64,000 nucleotides of DNA from Microbacteriaceae bacterium (lineage in GTDB: Bacteria; Actinomycetota; Actinomycetes; Actinomycetales; Microbacteriaceae): NCBI GenBank assembly GCA_025464975.1, contig JAODMT010000001.1, positions 1-64,000 on the forward strand. Reading direction: 5' to 3'. Numbering within the stretch: the first letter of the stretch is position 1; every line of letters starts with the position of its first letter. The notes beneath the pieces were generated by a model. That model saw only the letters and a list, made by a program, of their open reading frames with translations. It did not search any database and was not told the origin of the DNA. Shown here in pieces: positions 8,372-16,530 of this stretch. The position numbers and the translations under genes were made by a program.

Positions 8372-8688
8372 GATTCGTTTCCTCTCCGTGTACGGGTATC
8401 ACTTTACCACGCAAATGATAAACGTAGGCCGCATGTGACAGATGCCGCCCTCCGAGGAGACAACGTCGACAAAAACGGCCGCTCCTCGGAGAGTTGGTCT
8501 GATGCACGAGGTCTCCGGGGCGTCCTGGAGGCGCTGGAGTTGCTAGGCGGGGGGAGGGATCGCAATTGAGCAACGATCCTTCGATCCGGGCTTTACTTAA
8601 GGCGTGCTCGCTGCTCGCGGTGCTGCCCTTGTGGCATTTGGTGCTGAGCGGGTGCGCAGTTCGTCGCCAAGTGGCTAAAGCCCGTTCA
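8372..8688. other. Intergenic region, no gene recognised
   Basis: About 317 bp between the divergent-upstream end of the MarR gene and the 3' end of the membrane-protein gene. The MarR promoter should lie at 8390-8430, where the AT-richer TATCACTTTACCACGCAAATGATA carries TATCA...TGATA arms (8397-8420), a possible autoregulatory operator. The rest shows no convincing coding frame or RNA. Confidence 0.35.
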
Positions 8689-9831
8689 TCACAGGTTGGC
8701 GACTTGATCCGGCATTCGTAATGAGTCGGGTTGGCGAGATGTTCGAAGAACGGCTGTCGTTGCGATAGCGATGAGGCCCCACCGTCCGGCGGCCATGAGC
8801 AGCAAGACCGATGTTGACACGGTAGGTTCCGTCGCCATCTGCAGAAGAGTGATGATGCCCCCGTAGAACACGGCGCCGGACAGGATCACAGTGCCGAACA
8901 GGACGATCGACCGTAGCCGGGTTGCTCGATGGCTGAAGCCGGATGCGGCGATGAGGCACGCAACCACAAGCCCCGCAATGATCCACGTACCGAAGATGGT
9001 CGAAACCATTTCCTCAAACCGGAACTTCAATAGCAACCATTCTGTGAACGTGGCGCGATTCGCCTCGGTCAGAGGAAGGCCGAACTTGAGCGGTGTCCGG
9101 GCGTCCCACATTTCAGTCATGGTGACAAAGCCGGCGACGACGATGACGCCGACAAGAACGCCGGCGACTGCCGACGTGAGGAGCCGACGAGACAATCGCT
9201 CTGGAACAGGCGGCAGGGCCAGCGAGCGGTACTTCCGCGCAAGGATGGTTCCGGCAACAGCGACCAGTGCAATAGCTACGGGAAAGACCACCGTGCCTGG
9301 ACTCGTGTAGAAGATTCCCTCAGGGGGGAGCAGGCTGTCGATCCCGGGTTGCATGAGCGGCGCAACGCTCGCCAATACCAACAGGCCAACTGAAAGACGC
9401 ACTCGACTGTCGGTACCGCGTGCCGCGAACACCACCACCAGGGAAAGTAGCGGAGCCAGCAGCATGAACGCAGCGAGCAGCTGTGTCGATGCCTCAAGAA
9501 CGACCCCGGCGGCGCTCGGATCAACCGATTCGGACGGGGTCGCGAGGCTCGAATATTGGCTGATCGAGACGAGTGCCGAACTGAAGGACAACGCCAACGC
9601 GAACCGCACGCAGAGGGCGACTGCTCCGTCCGAGACATGTGCCCAGCTGGAGATGGGCCGGGTGTAGGTGGCTGCAAATGCGAGGGAGCCACGCGCGATC
9701 TCCGCCGTGCTGACTCCGACGTCGGAGGCGTCGCGCAGTTCGCCCATCCACTGTTCCCGGTATCGGTTACGCAATTCCCTGGGTAGGAATGCAGCGGCGA
9801 CATGAACGGCCGCGGTTGCTGAGCGGCTCAT
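8689..9831 (-). CDS. PadR-associated multi-pass membrane protein
   Basis: 380 aa from the ATG at 9831, which overlaps the PadR stop by 4 nt; a longer open frame to 10002 is antisense noise within padR. The N-terminal cytoplasmic motif FLPRELRNRYREQWMGELRD is a signature seen in actinobacterial proteins encoded after PadR regulators. About seven to eight hydrophobic segments follow (for example LCVRFALALSFSSALVSI, LLAAFMLLAPLLSLVVVFA, LLTSAVAGVLVGVIVVAGFV, IFGTWIIAGLVVACLIAASG). No transporter or enzyme motif is visible. It may act as a sensor or efflux partner under PadR control; function unknown. Confidence 0.75.
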   Translation of the reverse strand: MSRSATAAVHVAAAFLPRELRNRYREQWMGELRDASDVGVSTAEIARGSLAFAATYTRPISSWAHVSDGAVALCVRFALALSFSSALVSISQYSSLATPSESVDPSAAGVVLEASTQLLAAFMLLAPLLSLVVVFAARGTDSRVRLSVGLLVLASVAPLMQPGIDSLLPPEGIFYTSPGTVVFPVAIALVAVAGTILARKYRSLALPPVPERLSRRLLTSAVAGVLVGVIVVAGFVTMTEMWDARTPLKFGLPLTEANRATFTEWLLLKFRFEEMVSTIFGTWIIAGLVVACLIAASGFSHRATRLRSIVLFGTVILSGAVFYGGIITLLQMATEPTVSTSVLLLMAAGRWGLIAIATTAVLRTSRQPDSLRMPDQVANL

Positions 9832-10157
9832 GCAAACACCACGGACGAAGTGATGAGGCGAGGAGTGGTAACAGGGAGCGACCGAGCTTCGAACCGGATG
9901 ATTGCAGCCGATGCAGCCCCGGCACCACCTTCGGTGAGTTGGTAGTAGCGGCGGCGCGGACCTGGCCTCGCATCGTCGATCTCCCACGACGACGTCACCC
10001 ATCCCAACGACTCCAGACGTTCAAGGATCGGATACACGCTTCCTGCCGGCCGACTACTCAACTTGATAACCATCAGTCCCCAGCACGCATCAGTCGCCTC
10101 ATCCAGGACGCGAAGGACAGCAATAGTTGCGGGCGTGACACGCGAAAGTTGCTCCAT
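9828..10157 (-). CDS. PadR family transcriptional regulator
   Basis: 109-aa short PadR-type (PadR-s2) winged-helix protein: VTPATIAVLRVLDEATDACWGLMV, then SRPAGSVYPILERLESLGWVTSSWE, then RRRYYQLTEGGAGAASAAI. The Y-P-x-L-x-R-L-E motif in the recognition helix is diagnostic. It is translationally coupled to the downstream membrane protein, so it probably represses that gene together with itself. Confidence 0.92.
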   Translation of the reverse strand: MEQLSRVTPATIAVLRVLDEATDACWGLMVIKLSSRPAGSVYPILERLESLGWVTSSWEIDDARPGPRRRYYQLTEGGAGAASAAIIRFEARSLPVTTPRLITSSVVFA

Positions 10158-10399
10158 ACCGCAAAGCTACCTATGTAGAGATAGAGTCCACACGCCCCAG
10201 TGCGGGGGCCGCCGGGCGTACCGCTCAACGTCGCCGCTTCTAGGATTTCATCGGCATCACACATCCGAAGGGCGGGCCGAGCTGGCGCCCTACCCTGCCT
10301 GCTATTGACAAGCGGAATACTCTGCGGCAAGATTTCGGCGCGACTTCGCCTGCAACGCACGGAACACTGTGGCGCTGGTCGCGACGAAAGGAGGCCGCC

Positions 10400-11038
10400 A
10401 TGTCCGGTCGAATTCACATCGACCTCTTCACCACTCTCGACGGAGTTGCGCAGGCTCCCGGCGGCCCCGACGAAGATACCGATGGGGGGTTCGGGTTCGG
10501 TGGCTGGCAGGCACCCTTGACCGGCGAGGTCGACGGCGCCCAAATCATGCAGGGCATAAGGGCCATGGACGCCCTGCTGTTGGGTCGCCGCACATACGAC
10601 ATCTTCGCCGGATACTGGCCACATCAGCTCAACGGACCCGACGCAGAAATCGCACGCGCATTCGATGCCATTCCGAAATACGTTGCGTCCCGCGGCGCCC
10701 CGGATCTGGGGTGGCGAGACTCGCATCTGCTCGGTAGCGATCTCGTCACAGAGATCACGGCATTGCGGGAGCGTCACCGGGAAATCCACGTGATCGGAAG
10801 CATCAACTTCGCGCGAACACTTGTCGCGCACGGCCTGTTCGACCAGCTGAATCTTTGGGTGTACCCAATCGTCGTCGGGCAAGGAAAGCGCCTGTTCGAA
10901 GCCGATGGGCCACCCGCAGCCCTGGAGCTGCTCGCGACTCCAGCAGCGTCAGCGAAAGGGGCGGTCCTCCTCCGTTACGGACCGGTGGCCGCAGTCCCGG
11001 GCACTGGGGACATGACCCGCGCCGCTCGCCCGACCTGA
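10400..11038 (+). CDS. Dihydrofolate reductase family protein (RibD C-terminal-like)
   Basis: 212-aa NADPH-dependent reductase fold protein. The ATG at 10400 sits behind a strong AAAGGAGG. Family marks are the N-terminal strand IHIDLFTTLDGVAQAPGGPDED, AMDALLLGRRTYDIFAGYWP, ITALRERHREIHVIGSINFAR and LFDQLNLWVYPIVVGQGKRLF. These proteins share the fold of DHFR and the RibD reductase domain but mostly lack known substrates. It appears monocistronic. Confidence 0.88.
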   Translation: MSGRIHIDLFTTLDGVAQAPGGPDEDTDGGFGFGGWQAPLTGEVDGAQIMQGIRAMDALLLGRRTYDIFAGYWPHQLNGPDAEIARAFDAIPKYVASRGAPDLGWRDSHLLGSDLVTEITALRERHREIHVIGSINFARTLVAHGLFDQLNLWVYPIVVGQGKRLFEADGPPAALELLATPAASAKGAVLLRYGPVAAVPGTGDMTRAARPT

Positions 11039-11154
11039 TTGCCCACCGGTTGAGGCTGAAAACGACGAGACGTGACGCGTCCCGCCACTCGCGTCCGTGG
11101 ACGCGTTGGCATTGGAGATTGTCAGTTTGAGCTTATCAGGATAGCCTTCTAATT

Positions 11155-11589
11155 GTGAGTCATCGAGACGAGGTTCAAGCGACGGCTGCCGCCGTGCATC
11201 TGGCGATCAGCTTGTTCACCCGTCGCGCCCGTGAAAGCAGATCGGGTGAGTTGAGCCTTCCGGAGAGGACGGTCCTGTCGCGTCTGGACCGTAACGGACC
11301 GGACACGGCAGCGAGTCTGGCGCGGTGGGAGGAAATCAGCCCTCAGTCGATGGGCGCGACCATGGCCGCCCTCGAATCGCGAGGGTTCGTCCGACGTGCG
11401 CCTGATCCGACCGACGGCCGTCGAGTGATCCTGACCATCACTGAGGAGGGCGTGTCCGTGGTGCGTGCCAGCCGCGGCGAATTGACCGACCGGATCGCCG
11501 CCGTTCTCGGCGAACGATTCACCCCTGACGAGGTGGAACTGATCCGTTCGGCCGCACCGCTTATCGAACGGCTCGCCGAACTGATTTGA
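11155..11589 (+). CDS. MarR family transcriptional regulator
   Basis: 144-aa regulator with a GTG start. Winged-helix core: LPERTVLSRLDRNGPDTAA, SLARWEEISPQSMGATMAALESRGFVRRAPDPTDGRRVILTIT; the DPTDGRR wing is classic MarR. It is followed 84 bp later by an MFS exporter and a truncated isochorismatase-like gene, so it probably controls the pump in response to a pumped compound. Confidence 0.93.
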   Translation: MSHRDEVQATAAAVHLAISLFTRRARESRSGELSLPERTVLSRLDRNGPDTAASLARWEEISPQSMGATMAALESRGFVRRAPDPTDGRRVILTITEEGVSVVRASRGELTDRIAAVLGERFTPDEVELIRSAAPLIERLAELI

Positions 11590-11673
11590 GCTGACGCAGC
11601 CCCCGCTCTTACGCGACCACACACCGTGCTCGCGAGATCCTGCGCGCCCTTGCGCCCAACTTGGAGACCCTGC

Positions 11674-13071
11674 ATGTCTGCAAACTCTTCACCCAGTGCC
11701 GGGATAACCGGCAAACCATTCTCGTGGCGGTTCACGACCCCGTTGTTCATCGGTTCTGCTCTGAACCCGATCAACAGTTCGCTGATCGCCACAGCGCTTG
11801 TTCCGATCGCCGCCGGCGTTCATGTGCCCATCGGGCAGACGGCCACATTGGTGTCGGCGTTATATGTCGCGACGGCGATCGCACAGCCGACGGCCGGGAA
11901 GGCCGCAGAGGTCTTCGGTCCGCGCCGGGTTTTCGTGACTGGCATTCTCCTCGTGCTCTTCGGCGGGCTCCTGGGCGGTTTCGCGCCAAGCCTGACGGCG
12001 CTGCTGGTGAGCCGCGTGTTGATCGGCTTGGGGACGTCGTGCGCCTACCCGACCGCGATGCTCCTCATTCGTCGGCGCGCGCAATCGGCCCGAATGGAGG
12101 GACCGCCAGGCGGGGTGCTCGGCGGCCTGCAGATCGCCGGCGTCGCGACCGCGTCGCTTGGCCTGCCGATCGGCGGCGTGCTGGTGCAGCTCTTCGGGTG
12201 GCGCTCCGTGTTCTTCATCAACGTTCCTGTGGCACTCATCGCCCTTGTCGTGACGCTGCTCTGGATCCCCGCGGACGCCTCTAGGGAACGCAGCAGTATT
12301 CGCGCGATCATGTCCGCGCTGGATGTGACTGGGATCGTAGGCTTCGCCGCGGCGATGACCTCGCTGCTGTTCTTCTTGTCGTCTCTCCCGGACGCGAACT
12401 GGCTGTTCCTGGTGCTCACTGTCCTGCTGTGGGGGGCACTGGTCGTTTGGGAGCGCCGGGCGAAGACACCGTTCTTCGATGTGCGTCTTCTTGCTAGCAA
12501 CCGCGCTTTGTCTCGCACCTACCTGCGGTTCGCCATCATCAATCTGTGCGGTTATGTCGTGCTCTACGGCATTACCCAGTGGCTCGAAGCCAGCAGAGGG
12601 CTCTCCGAACTGCTCGCAGGACTGCTGATCCTGCCGATGACACTCGTCTCCGGCATCGTCATCATCCCGGTGTCCCGCCGCAACCTCATCCGCGGACCCT
12701 TGCTGGCGGCTGCGGTCGCCTGTGTCGTCGCCAGCGTCGCCGTTCTGTTCCTGCACACCGGAGCATGGCTGGCGGTCGCCCTGGTGATCACGATCATGCT
12801 CGGCATCGCCCTCGGGGGCGGAGTGAGCGGCAACCAGACGACTCTCTATACGCAAGCGCCCGGAGAACATCTCGGCACCGCCTCCGGGCTACTCCGCTCC
12901 TTCGGCTACATCGGCTCCATCGCATCGTCGGCCATCATAGGCATCGTCTTCCACCGGCACGTCTCGGATGCCGGGGTTGGCGTCATCGGCTGGATCATGC
13001 TCGGAGTCAGCATCATGCTCCTCTTGGTCACCCTCTTCGACCGGACACTGCGGCGCACTGCCGCCGCCTGA
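11674..13071 (+). CDS. MFS transporter, drug:H+ antiporter (DHA2/EmrB-QacA-like)
   Basis: 465-aa polytopic protein with about 12-14 predicted helices. The ATG at 11674 follows TTGGAG; the frame is open to 11626 but those residues are not membrane-like. Motif A-type loops are visible (GKAAEVFGPRRVFVTG) and motif C-like Gly-rich helix LGGLQIAGVATASLGLPIGGVLVQLFGWRSVFFINVPVA. It probably exports hydrophobic compounds using the proton gradient. The upstream MarR gene is the likely regulator. Confidence 0.92.
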   Translation: MSANSSPSAGITGKPFSWRFTTPLFIGSALNPINSSLIATALVPIAAGVHVPIGQTATLVSALYVATAIAQPTAGKAAEVFGPRRVFVTGILLVLFGGLLGGFAPSLTALLVSRVLIGLGTSCAYPTAMLLIRRRAQSARMEGPPGGVLGGLQIAGVATASLGLPIGGVLVQLFGWRSVFFINVPVALIALVVTLLWIPADASRERSSIRAIMSALDVTGIVGFAAAMTSLLFFLSSLPDANWLFLVLTVLLWGALVVWERRAKTPFFDVRLLASNRALSRTYLRFAIINLCGYVVLYGITQWLEASRGLSELLAGLLILPMTLVSGIVIIPVSRRNLIRGPLLAAAVACVVASVAVLFLHTGAWLAVALVITIMLGIALGGGVSGNQTTLYTQAPGEHLGTASGLLRSFGYIGSIASSAIIGIVFHRHVSDAGVGVIGWIMLGVSIMLLLVTLFDRTLRRTAAA

Positions 13072-13120
13072 CCCCACTTCAAAACCACTTCCCTGATCCA
13101 TTTCACCAAGAGGAATTCTC

Positions 13121-13376
13121 GTGCCCATCACCACCATCGATCCCGCGACGGCGCTACTCGTCATCGATCTGCAAGTGGGACTCGTCGACGCTCCCACTAT
13201 CCATCCGGTCCGCGCCATCGCGACCCGCGCCGGGACGCTCGCCGCGGCATTCCGAAAAGAGGGGCTCCCCGTCGTGTTCGTCAACGTCGAAGCCGCCGGG
13301 GCCACCGACTTCCTTCCCGAGCTGCGTTCACCTCGCAAGCCGGCTATCCAGCGGTCATCTGCAGCCGTTGCCGGCC
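13121..13376 (+). pseudogene. Isochorismatase-like cysteine hydrolase, 3'-truncated
   Basis: GTG start behind AAGAGG. The first 65 residues are a good isochorismatase N-terminus (TALLVIDLQVGLVDAP with the catalytic Asp, and GLPVVFVNVEAAGATDF). After FLPEL the homology stops: no Lys-containing strand and no catalytic-Cys region follow. Instead the frame runs antisense through the DUF4287 gene to a stop at 13498. The intact family is about 180-200 aa, so more than half is lost, probably by a deletion that joined the DUF4287 gene. It is the third gene after MarR and the MFS pump. Confidence 0.75.
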
Positions 13377-13682
13377 TTAGCGCGCGACCCAGTCCGCCGG
13401 CTTCGTCGCCTTGCCGTCCAGCCACAGTGTGTTGGATTCGTCGCTTTGTGCGGTGCCGCTTCCGACGTGTTTTGCATCGATCCCAGCGCCACGTTTGATC
13501 ACGTGCACCAGAGCCATCGCGTGGCCGCGACCGAGTTCGTAGTCTGTCTTCAGCCAGTCAATAATCACCCCCGCCTTTGTGCCTGGAGCGTCATACCCTC
13601 GACCCTTCGCGAGCGCGACAAACTCGCGGGGCGTCTTTCCCGTTTTGTCTTCGATGTTGTCCAAGTAGGCCTGAAACGACAT
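13377..13682 (-). CDS. DUF4287 domain-containing protein
   Basis: 101-aa protein beginning MSFQAYLDNIEDKTGKTPREFVALA, the hallmark of DUF4287, followed by GVIIDWLKTDYELGRGHAMALVHVIKRG. Members are small cytosolic proteins of unknown function, often next to DUF5655-type sequences; the C-terminus here (LDGKATKPADWVAR) carries no extra domain. It converges on, and abuts, the truncated isochorismatase gene. Confidence 0.9.
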   Translation of the reverse strand: MSFQAYLDNIEDKTGKTPREFVALAKGRGYDAPGTKAGVIIDWLKTDYELGRGHAMALVHVIKRGAGIDAKHVGSGTAQSDESNTLWLDGKATKPADWVAR

Positions 13683-14167
13683 TGAGCGTTCCTCTCTAAT
13701 TCGCGGACTGTTCGCGACATTAGCCGGTGGCGGACATCGCCGCTAGAGAGGGGGCTATTTCCTGAGGATGGATCTGAGGTGGCTCCCGTATGCCCTCGTC
13801 AATAGACGTCATCGAACCGGTACCGCGCGAGCCGCGCTCGGCGGATGCCATCCGCCCGGGATAGTTGGCGTGACCCCCACCTCAGTCCCGTTCAGTTTGC
13901 ACGCTTGAACAATCGCGACCATGGCGTCAAGAAAAGCCGGTTGCTGGGGTTGGAAGTCGCTCCCGACATCACGGGATTCGATGCTTCAATCCCGGCCTGG
14001 CTGTCTCGGCATGATCGACCTAGCTGAGCTTCGAAGCGATCCATCGCAAAGTTCCCCCTATTCTCTCGGTCGCCGCCGCGCGAAATACCGTCGCCCGTCG
14101 AAGCGCTGACTCGCCGGATCGAAGTCAGTAGTGAGCTAGTGGGGCGGTGCAACCACAAGCGGGTCGG
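13683..14167. other. Intergenic region, nothing recognised
   Basis: About 485 bp without a convincing gene on either strand: short frames here have no recognisable motif and poor codon patterns. The DUF4287 promoter should lie in the first 60 bp. It may be a decayed region next to the truncated isochorismatase. Confidence 0.4.
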
Positions 14168-14623
14168 TCACATGCAGTGCGCTGTTGCGACGTCGAAGTA
14201 GGCGCGGATAGCCGGGGTCAGGTCTGTGCCGGCAGTTTGGGATTTCTGAGTCACCGCCGCCCCAAGGCTTGTGAGGTTCTCGGCGTCAGCGGAGCTCAGT
14301 TGTGGCTCGCAACGCGTTTGGATCGCCGAGGCGAAGTCCGTGAAGTCCTGGGGGAGCACTCCTGCCTGGCGGTCCGCTTGCGCGTATCCCGATGAGTCTC
14401 GTAACGATGAATCGACGAGCGCCCACAGCTGTGACAACGGAGCGTCCTCGGCTGACACGTTTTCCTGCGAGGGCAGTGACGGGGTTGGATCTGCCGGGCG
14501 GCTGGTGGTGGATGGGATGGTGTGGGGCTCGGGTGACGAGGCTGCGGCGCTCGTGCAGCCGGCGAGCAACACCACGCCCATTGACGCCACAATAGCGAGT
14601 CCGAACAATCGGTTGCTCTTCAC
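14168..14623 (-). CDS. Small lipoprotein of unknown function
   Basis: 151 aa. The N-terminus MKSNRLFGLAIVASMGVVLL ends in the lipobox LAGC, predicting a lipid anchor at Cys23. A Ser/Thr/Pro-rich linker (about 28-55) precedes a compact helical domain with two further cysteines (TRCEPQ and the penultimate ATAHC) that could form a disulphide. No family is recognised. It is monocistronic. Confidence 0.75.
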   Translation of the reverse strand: MKSNRLFGLAIVASMGVVLLAGCTSAAASSPEPHTIPSTTSRPADPTPSLPSQENVSAEDAPLSQLWALVDSSLRDSSGYAQADRQAGVLPQDFTDFASAIQTRCEPQLSSADAENLTSLGAAVTQKSQTAGTDLTPAIRAYFDVATAHCM

Positions 14624-14769
14624 GTTTCCCCTTAACGTTCACGCATCTGGGTGGAGGCTATCCGGTTTTCAACCTTCCTCGCAACGGTGGGTGTCGCTGG
14701 GCGCGCACTACCGATGTCCGACACGAGTATCTATCGCCTTTAGTGCGTGGCCCCTGCATTACTGCTGGG

Positions 14770-15135
14770 ATGACCGTGCGAGGCGATGCAGACAGCGCGC
14801 GGGCCAGGACTGCGCATAGGTGGATCTTTCGCAACCTGACGTGGATGATTCCGGCGGGCGGTACTCTGATCACTCTCTTGTCGCTCTGGGCTCTGTCTCC
14901 GCGCGGGCAATTCGTGCTGATCGGCCAGCTGACGACGCCTACGCTTCAACTCCTCGCAGTTGTCGGTTTCGCAACCTGCTGCGCGATTCTCATCCTCGTC
15001 CTTGTCCATCGACTCGGCCGGCGAACGGATCGCCTACTGGTAATCGACGAACGTGACCTCCTGATCTGCGAGTCGAAGTGGTTTCACACCAGCGAGAGCC
15101 TCGTGGAGTGCCATGGTCTCCTCGTCACGGTGTGA
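14770..15135 (+). CDS. Small membrane protein of unknown function
   Basis: 121 aa from the ATG at 14770 (a longer frame starts at 14743). Two transmembrane helices are evident: FRNLTWMIPAGGTLITLLSL and LQLLAVVGFATCCAILILVLVH, followed by a polar tail. No family is recognised and the ribosome site is weak, so the start is uncertain. It lies alone between a lipoprotein gene and a wall-anchored protein gene. Confidence 0.5.
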   Translation: MTVRGDADSARARTAHRWIFRNLTWMIPAGGTLITLLSLWALSPRGQFVLIGQLTTPTLQLLAVVGFATCCAILILVLVHRLGRRTDRLLVIDERDLLICESKWFHTSESLVECHGLLVTV

Positions 15136-15290
15136 ACTCGTGAGCGAGCCAGAGGATCACCGTCGCCGTCACCCTCCTCTGCGGCGCAGGAGTAGCCGGC
15201 AACGGTGACCGGTCAGACTGCCGAGGAGACCTGCACCAGGGACAAAAGCGGATCTGACACGGCGGCTTTCCGCGGTGCCGTTTGCACGAG

Positions 15291-15845
15291 CTAGGTGCGA
15301 TCGGCTGCGCGGCGACGTTTGTACAACGTCAGTGTTAGGCCGAGCACGATCAACCCTGAGCCGAGACCAATGGCCCAGCCCGCATCGGATCCCGTTGTCG
15401 CCAGAACCGGAGCCGTGGTCGGCGTCGGCGCCTTGGACTTGGTCGGTGACGGAGTCCTGGTCGGTGTTGGCGTTGTCGTTTGGGTCGGCGTCGGCGTTGG
15501 TGTTGGGGTTGTCGTCGGGGTCGGGGTCGGCGTTGGTGTTGGGGTTGTCGTCGGGGTCGGGGTCGGCGTCGGCGTTGGTGATGGCGTGGGCGTGGGCGTT
15601 GGCGTCGGCGATGGCGTGGGCGTCGGGGTTGGAGTCGGGCTCGTAGTCGGTGACGGTGACGGTGACGGCGATGGGCTGGGGTCCACGGCCGTCGTCACAG
15701 ACGAAAGGACATTGTTCTGAGTCGCAGGCTCCGCCGCATTTGCCGCGAGCGGGGCGAAAGTCAAGGGGAGGGCGAGAAGCGCTGCGGCGCTCGTCAATGC
15801 GCCTCTGACAATGCGATGGGGGGAGGTGTCATGGGTAGGTGACAT
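15291..15845 (-). CDS. Pro/Thr-repeat cell-wall protein with LATTG sortase signal
   Basis: 184-aa secreted protein. Signal peptide at residues about 12-38 ([20 protein letters not shown] ending ANAAEP). A low-complexity stalk of Ser-Pro and Thr-Pro dipeptides spans about 56-145, and the C-terminus has the sorting signal LATTG, a hydrophobic helix ([20 protein letters not shown]) and KRRRAADRT. LAxTG is the motif preferred by class E sortases of actinobacteria. There is no globular domain, so the mature protein would be almost only stalk. No sortase gene is in the window. Confidence 0.8.
   Translation of the reverse strand: MSPTHDTSPHRIVRGALTSAAALLALPLTFAPLAANAAEPATQNNVLSSVTTAVDPSPSPSPSPSPTTSPTPTPTPTPSPTPTPTPTPSPTPTPTPTPTTTPTPTPTPTPTTTPTPTPTPTQTTTPTPTRTPSPTKSKAPTPTTAPVLATTGSDAGWAIGLGSGLIVLGLTLTLYKRRRAADRT
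15493..15564. repeat. Perfect 36-bp tandem duplication in the Thr-Pro coding region
   Basis: Bases 15493-15528 and 15529-15564 are identical. They encode the Pro-Thr stalk of the LATTG protein; imperfect 6- and 12-bp repeats continue on both sides from about 15440 to 15680. Repeat-number variation by slippage is expected to change stalk length without a frameshift. Confidence 0.85.
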
Positions 15846-16029
15846 GGAATCAGCTCTCTATGGGTTGGTCGGGAAACAACACAAGATTCTTGATCTATTT
15901 GCAGAATAGCCCATTTGATCCGGAGCGGGAATATTTCTCACACACGCAGGGCACGCCGCCGTGGCCGCGCCGCCGCATTGGCGCCAGGACGAAGTCGAGG
16001 AGTTCGAGTTAACCCCGGTCGACGGTGAG

Positions 16030-16530
16030 CTACTCCGCGACTGTGACCGCGGGAATCGTCGGGGCCTGGCCTCGACGGTAGACCATGACGGTTCGGCGGA
16101 AAGTGATCACCGGCGTGCCGTCTTGCTTGTATCCCGTCGTTCGGACAGTCACGATCCCGACATTCGGCCGGCTCTGAGAAGATCGGGTCTCGAGCACTTC
16201 GGATGTTGAGTAGACGGTGTCGCCTTCGAACAGGGGGTTCGGAAGACGCACTTCGTCCCACCCGAGATTCGCCATCACGTTCTGCGATATGTCGCTCACG
16301 GTCTGACCCGTCACCAGCGCGAGCGTGAACGTGGAGTTGACGAGGGGCTGACCGAATTCGGTCTGGGCGGCGTAGTGGTGATCGAAATGCAGCGGTGCGG
16401 TGTTCTGCGTGAGCAGCGTGAACCAGGAGTTGTCCGTCTGGGTGATCGTCCTGCCCAGCGAATGCTGGTAGACATCTCCGACTGCGAAGTCCTCGAAGAA
16501 GCGGCCGCGCCAGCTCGGTACTGAGTTCAT
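16030..16530 (-). CDS. MaoC family dehydratase (mesaconyl/itaconyl-CoA hydratase-like)
   Basis: 166-aa hot-dog-fold hydratase acting on an enoyl-CoA. It begins MNSVPSWRGRFFEDFAVGDV, the signature of the MaoC subfamily that includes mesaconyl-CoA hydratase, with LGRTITQTDNSWFT and the R-specific hydratase-like core (LHFDHHYAAQTEFGQPLVNS). The start overlaps the stop of the CitE-like lyase gene by 4 nt and has its own GGAGA site. With the lyase and the class III CoA transferase across the divergent promoter, it suggests hydration of an unsaturated dicarboxylyl-CoA before cleavage. Confidence 0.9.
   Translation of the reverse strand: MNSVPSWRGRFFEDFAVGDVYQHSLGRTITQTDNSWFTLLTQNTAPLHFDHHYAAQTEFGQPLVNSTFTLALVTGQTVSDISQNVMANLGWDEVRLPNPLFEGDTVYSTSEVLETRSSQSRPNVGIVTVRTTGYKQDGTPVITFRRTVMVYRRGQAPTIPAVTVAE

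Noticed and set aside
13845-14158. Short open frames in the gene-free stretch right of DUF4287
   Set aside because: No recognisable motifs, poor starts, and different frames on both strands are equally long.
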